From contig NZ_JAATJC010000001.1 of NCBI RefSeq assembly GCF_011927725.1, positions 2,115,001 to 2,179,000 of the forward strand: a stretch of DNA of 64,000 bases, read 5' to 3'. The position numbers and the translations under genes were made by a program. Shown piece by piece: positions 9,818 to 18,621 of this stretch; within the stretch, counting starts at the first letter, position 1, and each line of letters opens with the position of its first letter. Origin of the DNA: Sphingomonas kaistensis (lineage in GTDB: Bacteria > Pseudomonadota > Alphaproteobacteria > Sphingomonadales > Sphingomonadaceae). Under the pieces are notes generated by a model. It was not told where the DNA came from. It searched no databases and saw only the letters and a list, made by a program, of their open reading frames with translations.

Positions 9818-10965
9818 ATGGTCAGGGCCAGCTGGCGGGCCGTTGCCATCGCCGCGATCGCCCCATCGATTGTCTCGTCGCGCTTGGCAAAGCACAGCCG
9901 CACCAAACCGCGTTCCGGTTCGCCCTCGGTGAACGGGGACAAGGGAATGACCGCAATGCCGGCCTGCTCGACCGCAAGCGTCGCGAACGCACGGTCGTCG
10001 AGGCCGATGCCCGATGCCCTGAGGTCGACGCACTGGAAATAAGTGCCCTCGCTCGGCAGCAGGGCATAACCGGCACGCTCCAGCCCCTCAGCAAGCCGCT
10101 GCCGGGCGCGTGCAAACCCGTGGCGCGGCCCATCGAGCCATTCGCCGTGGCCAAGCCCGAACGCGACCGCAGCCTGCAGATGGGGCGGAGTGGCGAAGGT
10201 CAGATACTGGTGGGCACGGGCGATCACGCTCGCCAGTTCCGCCGGGCCCGCCGCCCAGCCCACCTTCCAACCGGTCAGCGAGAAGATCTTGCCCGCCGAA
10301 CCGACCTTGATGGTCCGCTCGGGTGCGATCGAGGCGAGCGAGGTGAACCGCACGCCCGGTGCCAGCACCTCCTCCCAGACCTCGTCGCTGAGGATCAGGA
10401 GGTCATGCTCGCGGGCCACGTCGGCCAGCAGCTGCAGCTCCCTGGCATCGAGCAGCCGGCCGGTCGGATTGTGCGGATTGTTGACGACCAGCAGGCGGGT
10501 CGCCGGCGTGATCACCGCTTCGAGCGACGCGCGGTCGACCTGCCAGGTCGGCGGACGCAGAACGACCTCCTGCACGTGCCCGCCTGCCCGCCGGATCAAC
10601 GGCGCGTAGGCATCGTAGGCCGGCGCGATGACGATTGCGCCGTCGCCGGGCTCGAGCGCGGCGAGCAGCACGGCGGCGATCGCTTCGGTGGCACCGCTGG
10701 TCACGACGAATTGCTCCGGCGTGAGCGTGAGGCCCTGTCGATCGGCATAAAAGGCCGTCAGCGCCTCGCGCAGCACCGGGAGGCCGCGCGAGGGCGGATA
10801 TTGGTTGCTTCCCTCCCGCACCAGCCGCGCGGCTTCGTCGAGCAGGGGGTCGGGCCAGCCGAAGTCGGGAAAGCCCTGGCCCAGGTTCAGTGCGCCATGC
10901 CGGGCGGCGGCAAGGCTCATCTCCTCGAAGATGCTGACCTTCATGGTTTCGAATTGCGGGTTCAC
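9814..10965 (-). CDS. Class I/II pyridoxal-phosphate aminotransferase
   Basis: 383 residues. PLP-binding features: SNQYPPSRG (about 65), [10 protein letters not shown] (about 165), DEVWEEV (about 200) and the Schiff-base Lys in [15 protein letters not shown] (about 232). It resembles the kynurenine/methionine-type fold I transaminases (YbdL/KAT group); the substrate cannot be read from sequence. Start is GTG 10965, which overlaps the TGA of the CoA transferase by 4 nt; an open frame extends further upstream but lies within that gene. Translational coupling suggests a shared role in acyl or amino acid breakdown. Confidence 0.88.
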   Translation of the reverse strand: MNPQFETMKVSIFEEMSLAAARHGALNLGQGFPDFGWPDPLLDEAARLVREGSNQYPPSRGLPVLREALTAFYADRQGLTLTPEQFVVTSGATEAIAAVLLAALEPGDGAIVIAPAYDAYAPLIRRAGGHVQEVVLRPPTWQVDRASLEAVITPATRLLVVNNPHNPTGRLLDARELQLLADVAREHDLLILSDEVWEEVLAPGVRFTSLASIAPERTIKVGSAGKIFSLTGWKVGWAAGPAELASVIARAHQYLTFATPPHLQAAVAFGLGHGEWLDGPRHGFARARQRLAEGLERAGYALLPSEGTYFQCVDLRASGIGLDDRAFATLAVEQAGIAVIPLSPFTEGEPERGLVRLCFAKRDETIDGAIAAMATARQLALTI

Positions 10966-12053
10966 AGCAACACCTTGCGCGCTCTCAGTTCCGCCACGTC
11001 GGCCTCTGGCCAGCCCCATTCGGCAAGGATCGCAGCGCCGTCGGCTCCCTCATCATGCGGGGCACGAGGCGGTGGCGGCGGCGTGCCTTCGAGCCTTGGC
11101 GCCGGGCGCGGCTGAACCACGCCATCGAGGTCGAAGAAAGTCCCTCGCTCGCGATTGTGCGGGTGGGCCGGCGCTTCGCCGAGGCCCAGCACCGGCGCGA
11201 CGCAGGCTTCCTTGCCCGCGAAATGGCCGACCCACGCATCGCGGGGCCGCGTGGCGAAGGCCGCGGCGATCGCCGGGCGATCCGCGCCCGACGGAAGGCC
11301 AAGCCCGTCGTACAGCGCAGCGCGAAACTGCGGTTCGATCGCCCCGACCGCAATGTCCTTGCCGTCGGCGCAGCGATAGCAGCCGTAGATGGGATCACCG
11401 CCGTCGAGCAGGTTCGCCTGCCGCTCGTCGCGCCACAGGCCGGCCGCGCGAAGCCCGTAGATGATCGCCCCGGTCAGCGCCGCGCCGTCGGTCATCGCGG
11501 CATCGACCACCTGGCCCTGCCCCGTCCGCTGTGCCGCGATCAGTCCGGCCAGCATCCCGAACGCCAGCATCAGGCCGCCGCCGGCATAGTCCGCGACGAG
11601 GTTGAGCGGCACGGCGGGCGGGCGATCCGCCTCGCCGATGCAGGACAGCAGCCCGGTGATCGCAAGGTAATTGATGTCATGTCCGGCGTCCTGCGCCAGC
11701 GGGCCGGACTGGCCCCACCCCGTCACCCGCCCATAGACCAGGCGCGGGTTCTCGCCGAGAAGCTGCTCGGGTCCGAGCCCAAGCCGCTCCATCACTCCGG
11801 GCCGATAGCCCTCGATCAAGCCGTCCGCCTTTCCCGCAAGGCGGCGGACGATGCCGCGCCCTTCCTCCTGCCGCAGGTCGAGCGCGATGCTTTCACGATT
11901 GCGGGTCAGCGGATCGTTCGGGACCGACAGGTTGCCCGGCCGTTCGACCCGGATCACCCGGGCGCCATGATCGGCCAGCATCATCGCGGCGAACGGCCCG
12001 GGTCCGAGCCCGGCCATCTCGATGATCGTCAATCCTTCGAGCGCACCGGCCAT
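10962..12053 (-). CDS. CaiB/BaiF family CoA transferase (alpha-methylacyl-CoA racemase-like)
   Basis: 363 residues of the class III CoA transferase fold. The start [30 protein letters not shown], the [12 protein letters not shown] block and [14 protein letters not shown] are typical of alpha-methylacyl-CoA racemases; [11 protein letters not shown] supplies the His/Asp region expected for racemisation. A proline run (TPPPPPRAP) lies near the C-terminus. Probably handles branched acyl-CoA in fatty acid or isoprenoid degradation. Upstream of and overlapping the aminotransferase; divergent from the acyl-CoA dehydrogenase. Confidence 0.9.
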   Translation of the reverse strand: MAGALEGLTIIEMAGLGPGPFAAMMLADHGARVIRVERPGNLSVPNDPLTRNRESIALDLRQEEGRGIVRRLAGKADGLIEGYRPGVMERLGLGPEQLLGENPRLVYGRVTGWGQSGPLAQDAGHDINYLAITGLLSCIGEADRPPAVPLNLVADYAGGGLMLAFGMLAGLIAAQRTGQGQVVDAAMTDGAALTGAIIYGLRAAGLWRDERQANLLDGGDPIYGCYRCADGKDIAVGAIEPQFRAALYDGLGLPSGADRPAIAAAFATRPRDAWVGHFAGKEACVAPVLGLGEAPAHPHNRERGTFFDLDGVVQPRPAPRLEGTPPPPPRAPHDEGADGAAILAEWGWPEADVAELRARKVLL

Positions 12054-12114
12054 TCGATCCCCTTTCCTTTGCCGCCTTGGCGCCTAGGCTGGTGCAAACG
12101 CAAGGGAGATCGAA

Positions 12115-13248
12115 ATGCTGGACACCTCGACCCGGACCCTGTTCGAGTCAGAGCATGATTCCTTCCGCGACACGGTGCGGCGGGTGGTCGAAACGCTCGA
12201 TACTGACCGGCACGAACGCGAAGGAATCGTGGAGCGCGAGGCGTGGCTGCGCGCGGGCGAAGCGGGCATGCTGTGCCCCACCGTGCCGGAGGAATATGGC
12301 GGCCTCGGCCTCGATTTCCGCTTCAACGCCATTGTCTCGGAAGAAGCGTCCTACGCCGGCAGCGCCGTCGGCTGGTCGCTGCAGAGCGACATCGTCGCCG
12401 ACTACGTCCTCGCCTACGGCAACGAGGAGCAAAAGAAGAAATGGCTGCCCCGGATGGTTTCGGGCGAGGCGATCACCGCCATTGCGATGACCGAGCCGGG
12501 CGCCGGAAGCGACCTCCAGGGCATGAAGACGATTGCCCGCAAGTCGGGCAACGGGTGGCGGCTGTCGGGCTCCAAGACCTATATCACCAACGGCCAGGCG
12601 GCCGACCTCGTCATCGTCTGCGCCCGCACCACCGAGGAAGGTGGCGCTCGCGGCATCTCGCTCTTCCTCGTCGAGACCGGCGACGAGGGGTTCAGCCGCG
12701 GCCGCAACCTCGACAAGATCGGGCTTCACGGCAACGACACCTCCGAACTCTTCTTCGATGAAGTTCCGCTTCCCGCCGATCGCCTCCTCGGGGCGGAGAA
12801 TGGCGGTTTCGCCATGCTGATGAACCAGCTTCCGCAGGAACGCCTGTCGATTGCGGTCCAGTGCCAGGCCGCCGCCCAGCGCGCGTTCGACCTGGCGCTC
12901 GAGTTCACCAAGGACCGCAAGGCGTTCGGCAAGAGCGTGTTCGAATTCCAGAACACCCGCTTCACGCTGGCCGACCTCAAGACCCGGTTGCAGGTCGGCT
13001 GGGCACACCTCGACTGGGCGATCGCGCGGCATCTGGAAGGCAAGCTCACGCCGGCGGAAGCAAGCGCTGCAAAGCTGTTCCATTCGGAGCTTCAGTTCGC
13101 CGCCTGCGATACCTCGCTCCAGCTTCACGGCGGCGCCGGCTACATGAACGAATATCCGATCGCGCGTCTGTGGCGCGATGCCCGGGTCACGCGCATCTAT
13201 GGCGGCACCAGTGAAATCATGAAGGAGTTGATCGCCCGTTCGATCTGA
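12115..13248 (+). CDS. Acyl-CoA dehydrogenase
   Basis: 377 residues, FAD-dependent enzyme for the first step of beta-oxidation. Visible motifs are AIAMTEPGAGSDLQG (about 122-136), SGSKTYITNG (about 150), the DRKAFGKSVFEFQ helix (about 265) and the C-terminal LHGGAGYMNEYPIARLWRDA followed by YGGTSEIMKELIAR, where the Glu of GTSEIMKE region matches the catalytic position. Belongs to the short/medium or long-chain group; chain length unknown. Faces the CoA transferase divergently and precedes an acyl-CoA ligase on the same strand. Confidence 0.94.
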   Translation: MLDTSTRTLFESEHDSFRDTVRRVVETLDTDRHEREGIVEREAWLRAGEAGMLCPTVPEEYGGLGLDFRFNAIVSEEASYAGSAVGWSLQSDIVADYVLAYGNEEQKKKWLPRMVSGEAITAIAMTEPGAGSDLQGMKTIARKSGNGWRLSGSKTYITNGQAADLVIVCARTTEEGGARGISLFLVETGDEGFSRGRNLDKIGLHGNDTSELFFDEVPLPADRLLGAENGGFAMLMNQLPQERLSIAVQCQAAAQRAFDLALEFTKDRKAFGKSVFEFQNTRFTLADLKTRLQVGWAHLDWAIARHLEGKLTPAEASAAKLFHSELQFAACDTSLQLHGGAGYMNEYPIARLWRDARVTRIYGGTSEIMKELIARSI

Positions 13249-13278
13249 GTTGTCGGCGGCGGTTCGAAACCCTATCCC

Positions 13279-13296
13279 ACTTACATTGTTGTAAGT
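13279..13296. promoter_or_regulatory. 18-bp perfect palindrome upstream of acyl-CoA ligase (putative operator)
   Basis: ACTTACA-ttgt-TGTAAGT: seven-base perfect arms around a 4-bp centre, 30 bp before the ligase start and 31 bp after the dehydrogenase stop. Size and symmetry fit a TetR-family operator (FadR/PsrA-like regulators of fatty acid degradation). No TetR gene is in the window, so the regulator is unidentified. Confidence 0.55.
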
Positions 13297-13325
13297 GACA
13301 AGTGCCGTGGGCGGGGAGAAAGCCG

Positions 13326-15002
13326 GTGAAGTTCGAAGCAGGCAAGCCAGGCCACCCGGTCGCCCCCGGCTGGCGGCCCGAAGCGATCCCGGTTCCCCAG
13401 CTCCTCGTTCGCAGCGCCGGGCGGTTCGGCGACCGCATCGCGCTCGACTTCATGGGCCGGACCTGGACCTATGAGGCGCTGCTTCGCGAAGCGATGGCCG
13501 CTGCGCAGGGTTTTCTCGATCTTGGCGTGACGCCCGGCAACCGGGTCGGCCTGTTCCTTCCGAACACGCCCCATTACCCCATCGCTTATTATGGCGCCCT
13601 GCTGGCGGGCGCGACCGTGGTCAATTTCTCGCCGCTCTACTCGCCAGAGGAAGTCGCGTTCCAGGCCCGCGATTCGGGCACCGAGATCATGGTCTGCCTC
13701 GACCTCGCCAAGCTGTGGCCGCCGATGCAGCGCTTGCTCGACGAGGGCCTGCTGAATCATCTGGTCGTCGGCAATCTTCCCGAGGTGCTGCCGGCAGCCA
13801 AGGCGCTCGGCTTCCGCCTGCTGAAGCGCAAGGAGCGTCAGCGCCTTCCCGGTGACGGGCGCATCTCGGCGTGGAGCACGCTCCTGTGGCCCGGCGAGCA
13901 GCGACCACTTCCTGCCGTCGATCCGTCGGCGATCGCCCTTCTCCAATATACCGGCGGCACCACCGGCGTGCCAAAGGGCGCGGCGCTGACGCACGCCAAC
14001 CTCACCGCCAATGCCGAGCAACTCGCCGCCATTGATCCCGGCCACCCCAAACGCGAAGGCCGCGTCCTCGGCGCGCTGCCGCTGTTCCATATCTTCGCCA
14101 ACAGCTGCATCCTCAATCGCAGCATCATTTCGGGCGGGACGATCACCCTCCTCGCCCGCTTCGAAGCCGGGGAAGCACTCGCCGCCATCCGCCGCAATCG
14201 CCTTACCGACCTCGCCGGGGTCCCCGCCATGTACCAGGCCATGATCGACCATCCCGATGTCGCGAAAACCAGCTTCGCAAGCGTGCAGCAGTGCTTTTCA
14301 GGCGGCGCCGCCATGACGTCGGCGCTGAAGGATCGGTTCGAGACCGCAACCGGGGCTCGCGTGCTCGAAGGCTATGGCCTGACCGAAACCAGCGGCGTGG
14401 TGTCGGTGAACCCCTACGTGGGCGAAACCCGTGCCGGGACGGCCGGGATCCCCCTGCCCGGCACCGAGATACGTATCGCCGATCCTGACGCCCCCGACCG
14501 CGTTCTCGGAGCGGAGGAAACCGGCGAGATCCTGATCCGCGGTCCGCAGGTGATGACCGGCTACTGGCGTGCGGCGGAGGGTAGGCCAGAGCCGCTTGCC
14601 GACGGCTGGCTGCACACGGGCGACCTCGGCTTCGTCGAGCCGGGCGGCTATCTCCGGCTGGTCGATCGGTCCAAGGACATGATCAATGTCGGCGGCTTCA
14701 AGGTCTTCCCGAGCCAGGTCGAGGCCGCGCTGCTGAAGGACGCCGCCATCAAGGAAGCGCTCGTCATCGCCGTGCCCGACGACCGGGTCGGCGAGCGTCC
14801 CAAGGCCTTTGCCGTCCTCCACGATGGAGTCGAGACGTCAGCGGAGACGCTGATGAAGGCCTTGTGTCAGCGCGTCGGCAAGCATGAGCGGCCGGTCGCC
14901 ATCGAAATCCTCGACGACCTTCCCCGCACGATGATCGGAAAACCGGATCGCAAGGCGCTTACGAAACTGGACGCGGAGCGCCGGGCGGCGGCTACCAGCT
15001 AG
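13326..15002 (+). CDS. Long-chain fatty acid--CoA ligase (AMP-binding)
   Basis: 558 residues. Adenylate-forming enzyme: P-loop YTGGTTGVPKG (about 205-215), PLFHIFA, YGLTETSG (about 354), GWLHTGDLGF (about 432), DRSKDMINVGGFKVFP and the C-terminal catalytic Lys region IGKPDRKALT. Activates fatty acids with ATP and CoA for beta-oxidation; cytoplasmic or membrane-associated. GTG 13326 is chosen because GGGGAG lies 7 nt upstream; a GTG at 13302 has no site. Downstream of the acyl-CoA dehydrogenase, separated by a palindromic operator, so it may be controlled separately. Overlaps the convergent GNAT gene by 11 bp. Confidence 0.9.
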   Translation: MKFEAGKPGHPVAPGWRPEAIPVPQLLVRSAGRFGDRIALDFMGRTWTYEALLREAMAAAQGFLDLGVTPGNRVGLFLPNTPHYPIAYYGALLAGATVVNFSPLYSPEEVAFQARDSGTEIMVCLDLAKLWPPMQRLLDEGLLNHLVVGNLPEVLPAAKALGFRLLKRKERQRLPGDGRISAWSTLLWPGEQRPLPAVDPSAIALLQYTGGTTGVPKGAALTHANLTANAEQLAAIDPGHPKREGRVLGALPLFHIFANSCILNRSIISGGTITLLARFEAGEALAAIRRNRLTDLAGVPAMYQAMIDHPDVAKTSFASVQQCFSGGAAMTSALKDRFETATGARVLEGYGLTETSGVVSVNPYVGETRAGTAGIPLPGTEIRIADPDAPDRVLGAEETGEILIRGPQVMTGYWRAAEGRPEPLADGWLHTGDLGFVEPGGYLRLVDRSKDMINVGGFKVFPSQVEAALLKDAAIKEALVIAVPDDRVGERPKAFAVLHDGVETSAETLMKALCQRVGKHERPVAIEILDDLPRTMIGKPDRKALTKLDAERRAAATS

Positions 15003-15525
15003 GGCGCTGAAGGACCTTCGTCGGTCCGTGATAATCGACCTGATGCAAGGGCTTGAAGCCGAGTTTTGCCGCCAGCTTGAAACTCGGCTCATTGCCTTCG
15101 CTGATGATCGCCCAGATGTGCTGCGGCGGCAAGGTCGCCTCGGCCCAGGCCAGCAAAGCGGTGTTCGCCTCGTGTGCCATTCCGGTGCCGTGGGTTTCGG
15201 TGGCGAAGATCCAGCCCATCTCGGGCTCGTCGCCGAACTGCGGCTCGATCGCGCGCCTTGCCGTGAACAGGCCGACGTTGCCGACCAGCTTGCCGTCGCT
15301 CAGCCGCTCGACCGCCATGCCGCCGAAGCCGTTCAGCAGCCAGTTGCCCGTCGCCGCGCAGATACGGCGCCAGCATTCTTCCTCGCCCATCGGTTCGGGC
15401 CCGAAGAAGCGGTGCACCGCGGGCTCGGACATGATTGCGTGATAAGGGCGGAAGTCCTCCCGCCGCCAGCCGCGCAAACGAAGACGCCCGGTCTCCAGGG
15501 TTGGAGCCGGGCGTCCTTTCGTCAT
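14992..15525 (-). CDS. GNAT family N-acetyltransferase (RimJ/RimL-like)
   Basis: 177 residues. TLETGRLRLRGWRREDFRPY at the N-terminus and the C-terminal HIWAIISEGNEPSFKLAAKLGF are hallmarks of RimJ/RimL-type acetyltransferases; the acetyl-CoA loop corresponds to ATETHGTGMAHEA. Substrate unknown (protein N-terminus or small molecule). It lies 15 nt downstream of rpmE, and its first codons contain a strong hairpin with a T-rich tail (15483-15515) that looks like the rpmE terminator, so its expression may depend on read-through. No clear ribosome binding site before ATG 15525. Confidence 0.85.
   Translation of the reverse strand: MTKGRPAPTLETGRLRLRGWRREDFRPYHAIMSEPAVHRFFGPEPMGEEECWRRICAATGNWLLNGFGGMAVERLSDGKLVGNVGLFTARRAIEPQFGDEPEMGWIFATETHGTGMAHEANTALLAWAEATLPPQHIWAIISEGNEPSFKLAAKLGFKPLHQVDYHGPTKVLQRPSW
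15483..15515 (-). terminator. Hairpin terminator of rpmE inside the GNAT start
   Basis: On the minus strand: GGACGCCCGG-CTCCA, 4-nt loop, TGGAG-A-CCGGGCGTC, then CTTCGTTTG. The stem is 14 bp with one bulge and is followed by a modest T-rich tract. It starts about 25 nt after the rpmE stop and covers codons 4-14 of the GNAT gene. Confidence 0.65.
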
Positions 15526-15540
15526 CGGTGAGAGGCCGAC

Positions 15541-15771
15541 TTACTTCTTGCCGAGCGACAGGCCGCCGAAGCGCTTGTTGAAGCGCGCCACCTGGCCACC
15601 GGCGTCGAGCATCTTGCCGGTGCCGCCGGTCCAGGCCGGGTGAGCGGTCGGATCGATGTCGAGGTGAAGGGTGTCGCCTTCCTTGCCCCAGGTCGAACGG
15701 GTCTGGTACTTCGTGCCGTCGGTCATCTCGACGGTGATGAAGTGATAATCGGGGTGCGTCCCGCTCTTCAT
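15541..15771 (-). CDS. rpmE: 50S ribosomal protein L31
   Basis: 76 residues. [19 protein letters not shown], the [27 protein letters not shown] core and C-terminal RFNKRFGGL identify L31. It is the zinc-free (C-minus) form, since the CxxC pair of zinc-binding L31 is absent. Monocistronic or weakly coupled to the GNAT gene through the terminator described separately. Divergent from the cobalamin riboswitch/btuB operon. Confidence 0.95.
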   Translation of the reverse strand: MKSGTHPDYHFITVEMTDGTKYQTRSTWGKEGDTLHLDIDPTAHPAWTGGTGKMLDAGGQVARFNKRFGGLSLGKK

Positions 15772-15869
15772 GGATAATTTCCTCGTGGATGTGGCTGGTT
15801 CCGACCAGCCTTGAAAAGGTCGCCGCCCCCTAGCGAAGACGGCTTAGCTTGACAAGGCGGGCCACGGCG

Positions 15870-15985
15870 ACGGACAAGCGCGGCGGGTTCAGACCCGAGG
15901 AAGCCGGTGCGATCCCGGCGCTCTGCCCGGAACGGTGTGCCGCCCCCTGTGGCTGGCAAGTCCGATACTCGGCCTGAACCGTCGT
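15870..15985 (+). ncRNA. Cobalamin (B12) riboswitch
   Basis: Upstream of btuB. The conserved core GAGGAAGCCGGTG (15897-15909) with TCCCGGCGCTCTGCCCG following, and a B12-box-like AGTCCGATACTCGGCC at 15959-15974, match the AdoCbl riboswitch order. An outer stem GGTTCAG (15886-15892) with CTGAACC (15974-15980) closes it. About 80 nt remain between the closing stem and the btuB ribosome binding site for the expression platform. Ends approximate. Confidence 0.88.
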
Positions 15986-16073
15986 CCGATCAACCGTCCG
16001 GGGCCAGGCGGAAGACGTGGCAGCAGCCTCCGCGACGACTTGCATGTGTCCAGTCGTTGCAAGGAGTGCCCAA

Positions 16074-17894
16074 TTGTTTCTGACCGACCTCCCTCCTCCG
16101 CCCCCGGCGGCGGAAACCATCATCGTCACGGCCGCGAGGGGCGGCGAATCGCGGGACAAGTCCGCGGCCAGCGTCAGCCTGATCGAGCCGGTCACGGTGG
16201 AACGGCTCGGTGAGCCGCTGCTCGCGACCCTGCTTCGCCTGACGCCGTCGGCGAGCCTGTCGGTCGCCGGCCCCGCGGGTTCGCTGACCCAGGTCCGGCT
16301 GCGCGGCGCGGAGGCCAACCACACCCTCCTGTTCGTCGACGGTATACGCGCCAACGACCCCGCAGCCGGCAACGAGCCGCGCTTCGAATTGCTCTCCGCC
16401 GACCTCGCCGACCGGATCGAGATCGTGCGCGGCCCGCAGTCGGCTTTGTGGGGCAGCGAGGCGATCGGCGGCGTGGTGGCGCTCAGTGCCCAGCCGCGCG
16501 ACGATTTCAGTGCCGTGGCGGAGGCGGGCAGCCAACGCTTCGGCCGGATCGGCGGCTCGGCCGGCTATCGCGAAGGCGACGTGAGCGTCGGCCTCGGCGG
16601 CGGCATTCAGGGCGCGCGCGGGATCAATGCCTTTGCCGGTGGACCCGGCGACCGCGACGGCTACCGCAACGCCGTCCTGCGCGGGCGGGTGGACTGGACG
16701 GCGGGGCCCCTCACCTTGTCCGCGTCCGGCTTCGGCATCGCTTCTAAGAGCGAGTTCGACGGATCGGACCCCGCTACTTTCCTGCGTGCCGACACCGCCA
16801 ATTCCACGCGCAACCGGCTGGCGGCGGCACGTCTTGGCGCACGCTTCGATGCCGACGGCTGGAAGCTGGCGCTTGGCGTCTCCCGCCTGGGCTCGCGCAA
16901 CCGCAACCTCCTTGCGAAGATCGAGCAGAACCGCACCAGCGGCCGCCGCGACACGCTGACCGCCGAGGCAGGGCGCGACTTCGCCGCGGCCGGAGTCGCC
17001 AGCCGCCTGACCGTTGCTGGAGAATGGACCGGCGAGCGCTTCACCGCGTCCGACACCGTCTACGGCGGCTTCACCAACCAGCGCCGCAAGCGTGACCAGA
17101 CGGCGCTGACCGCGGAATATCGCGGGGAAGCCGGCCCCGTCGTCGCGACCCTCGCCCTGCGTCACGATGCCTTCAGCGCGTTTCGCGACGCCATGACCTT
17201 CCGCGCGGGCGCGCTGATCGCGCTCGGCGGCGGCCTGCAGCTTGCCGGAAGCTGGGGCGAAGGCATCGCCCAGCCGACCTTCTTCGACCTCTACGGCTTT
17301 TTCCCGGGCAGCTACGTTGGCAATCCCGCCCTGAAGCCCGAACGCAGCCGCGGCGGCGAGCTATCCCTGCGTGCGGTCAGCGGGCCGTGGCGGGCGGCGA
17401 TAACGGCCTACCGCCAGCGTCTTCGTGACGAGATCGTCGCCAGCCCCGACTTCACCTCCGCGGTCAACGCCAGTGGCCGGAGCAGGCGCGACGGGGTCGA
17501 ACTGGAAGCTGGGTGGAGCGGCGGCGAGTGGCTGAACCTGTCCGCCACCTACGCCTATCTCGATGCGGCGGAGCCCGCAGGGCGGGAACTCAGGCGGCCG
17601 CGGCACAGCGGGTCAGTTGCAGCCGACGGCTCCGCAGGGCGCCTCACTTATGGAGCGGCGCTGAGCTATACCGGTACCCGGCTCGACCGTGACTTCGACC
17701 TGTTCCCCTCGCCGCTGGTGCGGTTGCCGTCCCACTGGCTGGCGAGTGCCCGGCTCGGCTACCAAGTGACGCCCGGGGTCGAACTCTTCGGGCGCGTCGC
17801 CAATGCCTTCGATCGGAGGGTCGTCGACGTGGTCGGCTATCGCGCGGAAGGGAGGAGCCTTTTTGCCGGCATCCGCCTTGGTCCACGCCGCTGA
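16074..17894 (+). CDS. btuB: TonB-dependent vitamin B12 receptor BtuB
   Basis: About 606 residues. Outer membrane cobalamin receptor: TonB-box-like ETIIVTAAR near the N-terminus, plug domain with VRLRGAEANHTLLFVDGIR, RIEIVRGPQSALWGSEAIGGVV, then a beta-barrel ending in an aromatic-poor terminal strand (GIRLGPRR). TTG 16074 has AAGGAG 7 nt upstream. With this start, or with the longer in-frame starts (ATG 16044, GTG 16017), no convincing signal peptide is visible, which is odd for an outer membrane protein. The B12 riboswitch upstream and btuFCD overlapping downstream fix the function. Confidence 0.88.
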   Translation: MFLTDLPPPPPAAETIIVTAARGGESRDKSAASVSLIEPVTVERLGEPLLATLLRLTPSASLSVAGPAGSLTQVRLRGAEANHTLLFVDGIRANDPAAGNEPRFELLSADLADRIEIVRGPQSALWGSEAIGGVVALSAQPRDDFSAVAEAGSQRFGRIGGSAGYREGDVSVGLGGGIQGARGINAFAGGPGDRDGYRNAVLRGRVDWTAGPLTLSASGFGIASKSEFDGSDPATFLRADTANSTRNRLAAARLGARFDADGWKLALGVSRLGSRNRNLLAKIEQNRTSGRRDTLTAEAGRDFAAAGVASRLTVAGEWTGERFTASDTVYGGFTNQRRKRDQTALTAEYRGEAGPVVATLALRHDAFSAFRDAMTFRAGALIALGGGLQLAGSWGEGIAQPTFFDLYGFFPGSYVGNPALKPERSRGGELSLRAVSGPWRAAITAYRQRLRDEIVASPDFTSAVNASGRSRRDGVELEAGWSGGEWLNLSATYAYLDAAEPAGRELRRPRHSGSVAADGSAGRLTYGAALSYTGTRLDRDFDLFPSPLVRLPSHWLASARLGYQVTPGVELFGRVANAFDRRVVDVVGYRAEGRSLFAGIRLGPRR

Positions 17895-18621
17895 CGCGGC
17901 GCTTCGGGTCGCCTCCCTCAACCTGTGCACCGACGAGCTGCTGCTGCTGCTTGGCGAGCCGCGGCAGATTGTCTCGGTCAGCCACCTGGGCCACTCGCCC
18001 CGCGAGACGGCCCTGTGGCGCACGGCGCGTTCGTACCGGGCAAACGACGGCAAGCTGGAAAGCGTGCTGGCCCTGCGACCGCAGCTGATCCTGACGATGG
18101 GCGGAAGCGGTGGGGCGCGGCAGGCGCTGGCCCGCCGCTTCGGGGCGCGCCTGGTGGAGCTGGAATATCCGTCCAGCCCGGCCGAAGTGGTCGCGCAAGC
18201 GGCGCAGGTGGCCGCGCTCCTGCAGCGCCCCGCCGCTGCCAGGCCTTACCGCCAGCAACTCGCGCGCCTCGAGTCCTCCCAGCCCGCCCTGGAGGACGGC
18301 GCATTCGTGGGCGGCGGCGGTATCAGCCTGTCGCCGCAAGGGCTTGGTGCGTCGTGGCTGCGGCTCGCCGGCTTCCGTCAGCCGGCCTTGGCGAACAGCC
18401 GCCTCGGTCTCGAAATTCTCGTAACGACGCCGCCCAGGTGGCTGATCCGAAGCGATTATCGCGCCGACCAGGCCAGCCGAGGAGCCGCCTGGCTCGACCA
18501 TCCCGTCGTCCGGCGCCTCGCCCCGCGAACCCTCGTGACCGACGGCCGGCCCTGGACCTGTGGCGGCTTGCCCATGCTTGCCGAGGTCGAGCGGTTGCGG
18601 GCACTGAGGGCGAGCCGTTGA
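17803..18621 (+). CDS. btuF: Cobalamin ABC transporter substrate-binding protein BtuF
   Basis: Periplasmic B12-binding protein of the helical-backbone type: RVASLNLCTDELLLLLGEP at the mature N-terminus, LALRPQLILTMGGSG, and C-terminal SDYRADQAS and WTCGGLPMLAEV. Start is uncertain. TTG 17863 has a strong GGAGGAG but leaves too little sequence for export; ATG 17803 gives RKGGAFLPASALVHA followed by AD, a plausible short signal peptide, at the cost of a 92-nt overlap with btuB. I list the longer form because the protein must be exported. Stop overlaps the btuC TTG start. Confidence 0.82.
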   Translation: MPSIGGSSTWSAIARKGGAFLPASALVHAADAALRVASLNLCTDELLLLLGEPRQIVSVSHLGHSPRETALWRTARSYRANDGKLESVLALRPQLILTMGGSGGARQALARRFGARLVELEYPSSPAEVVAQAAQVAALLQRPAAARPYRQQLARLESSQPALEDGAFVGGGGISLSPQGLGASWLRLAGFRQPALANSRLGLEILVTTPPRWLIRSDYRADQASRGAAWLDHPVVRRLAPRTLVTDGRPWTCGGLPMLAEVERLRALRASR

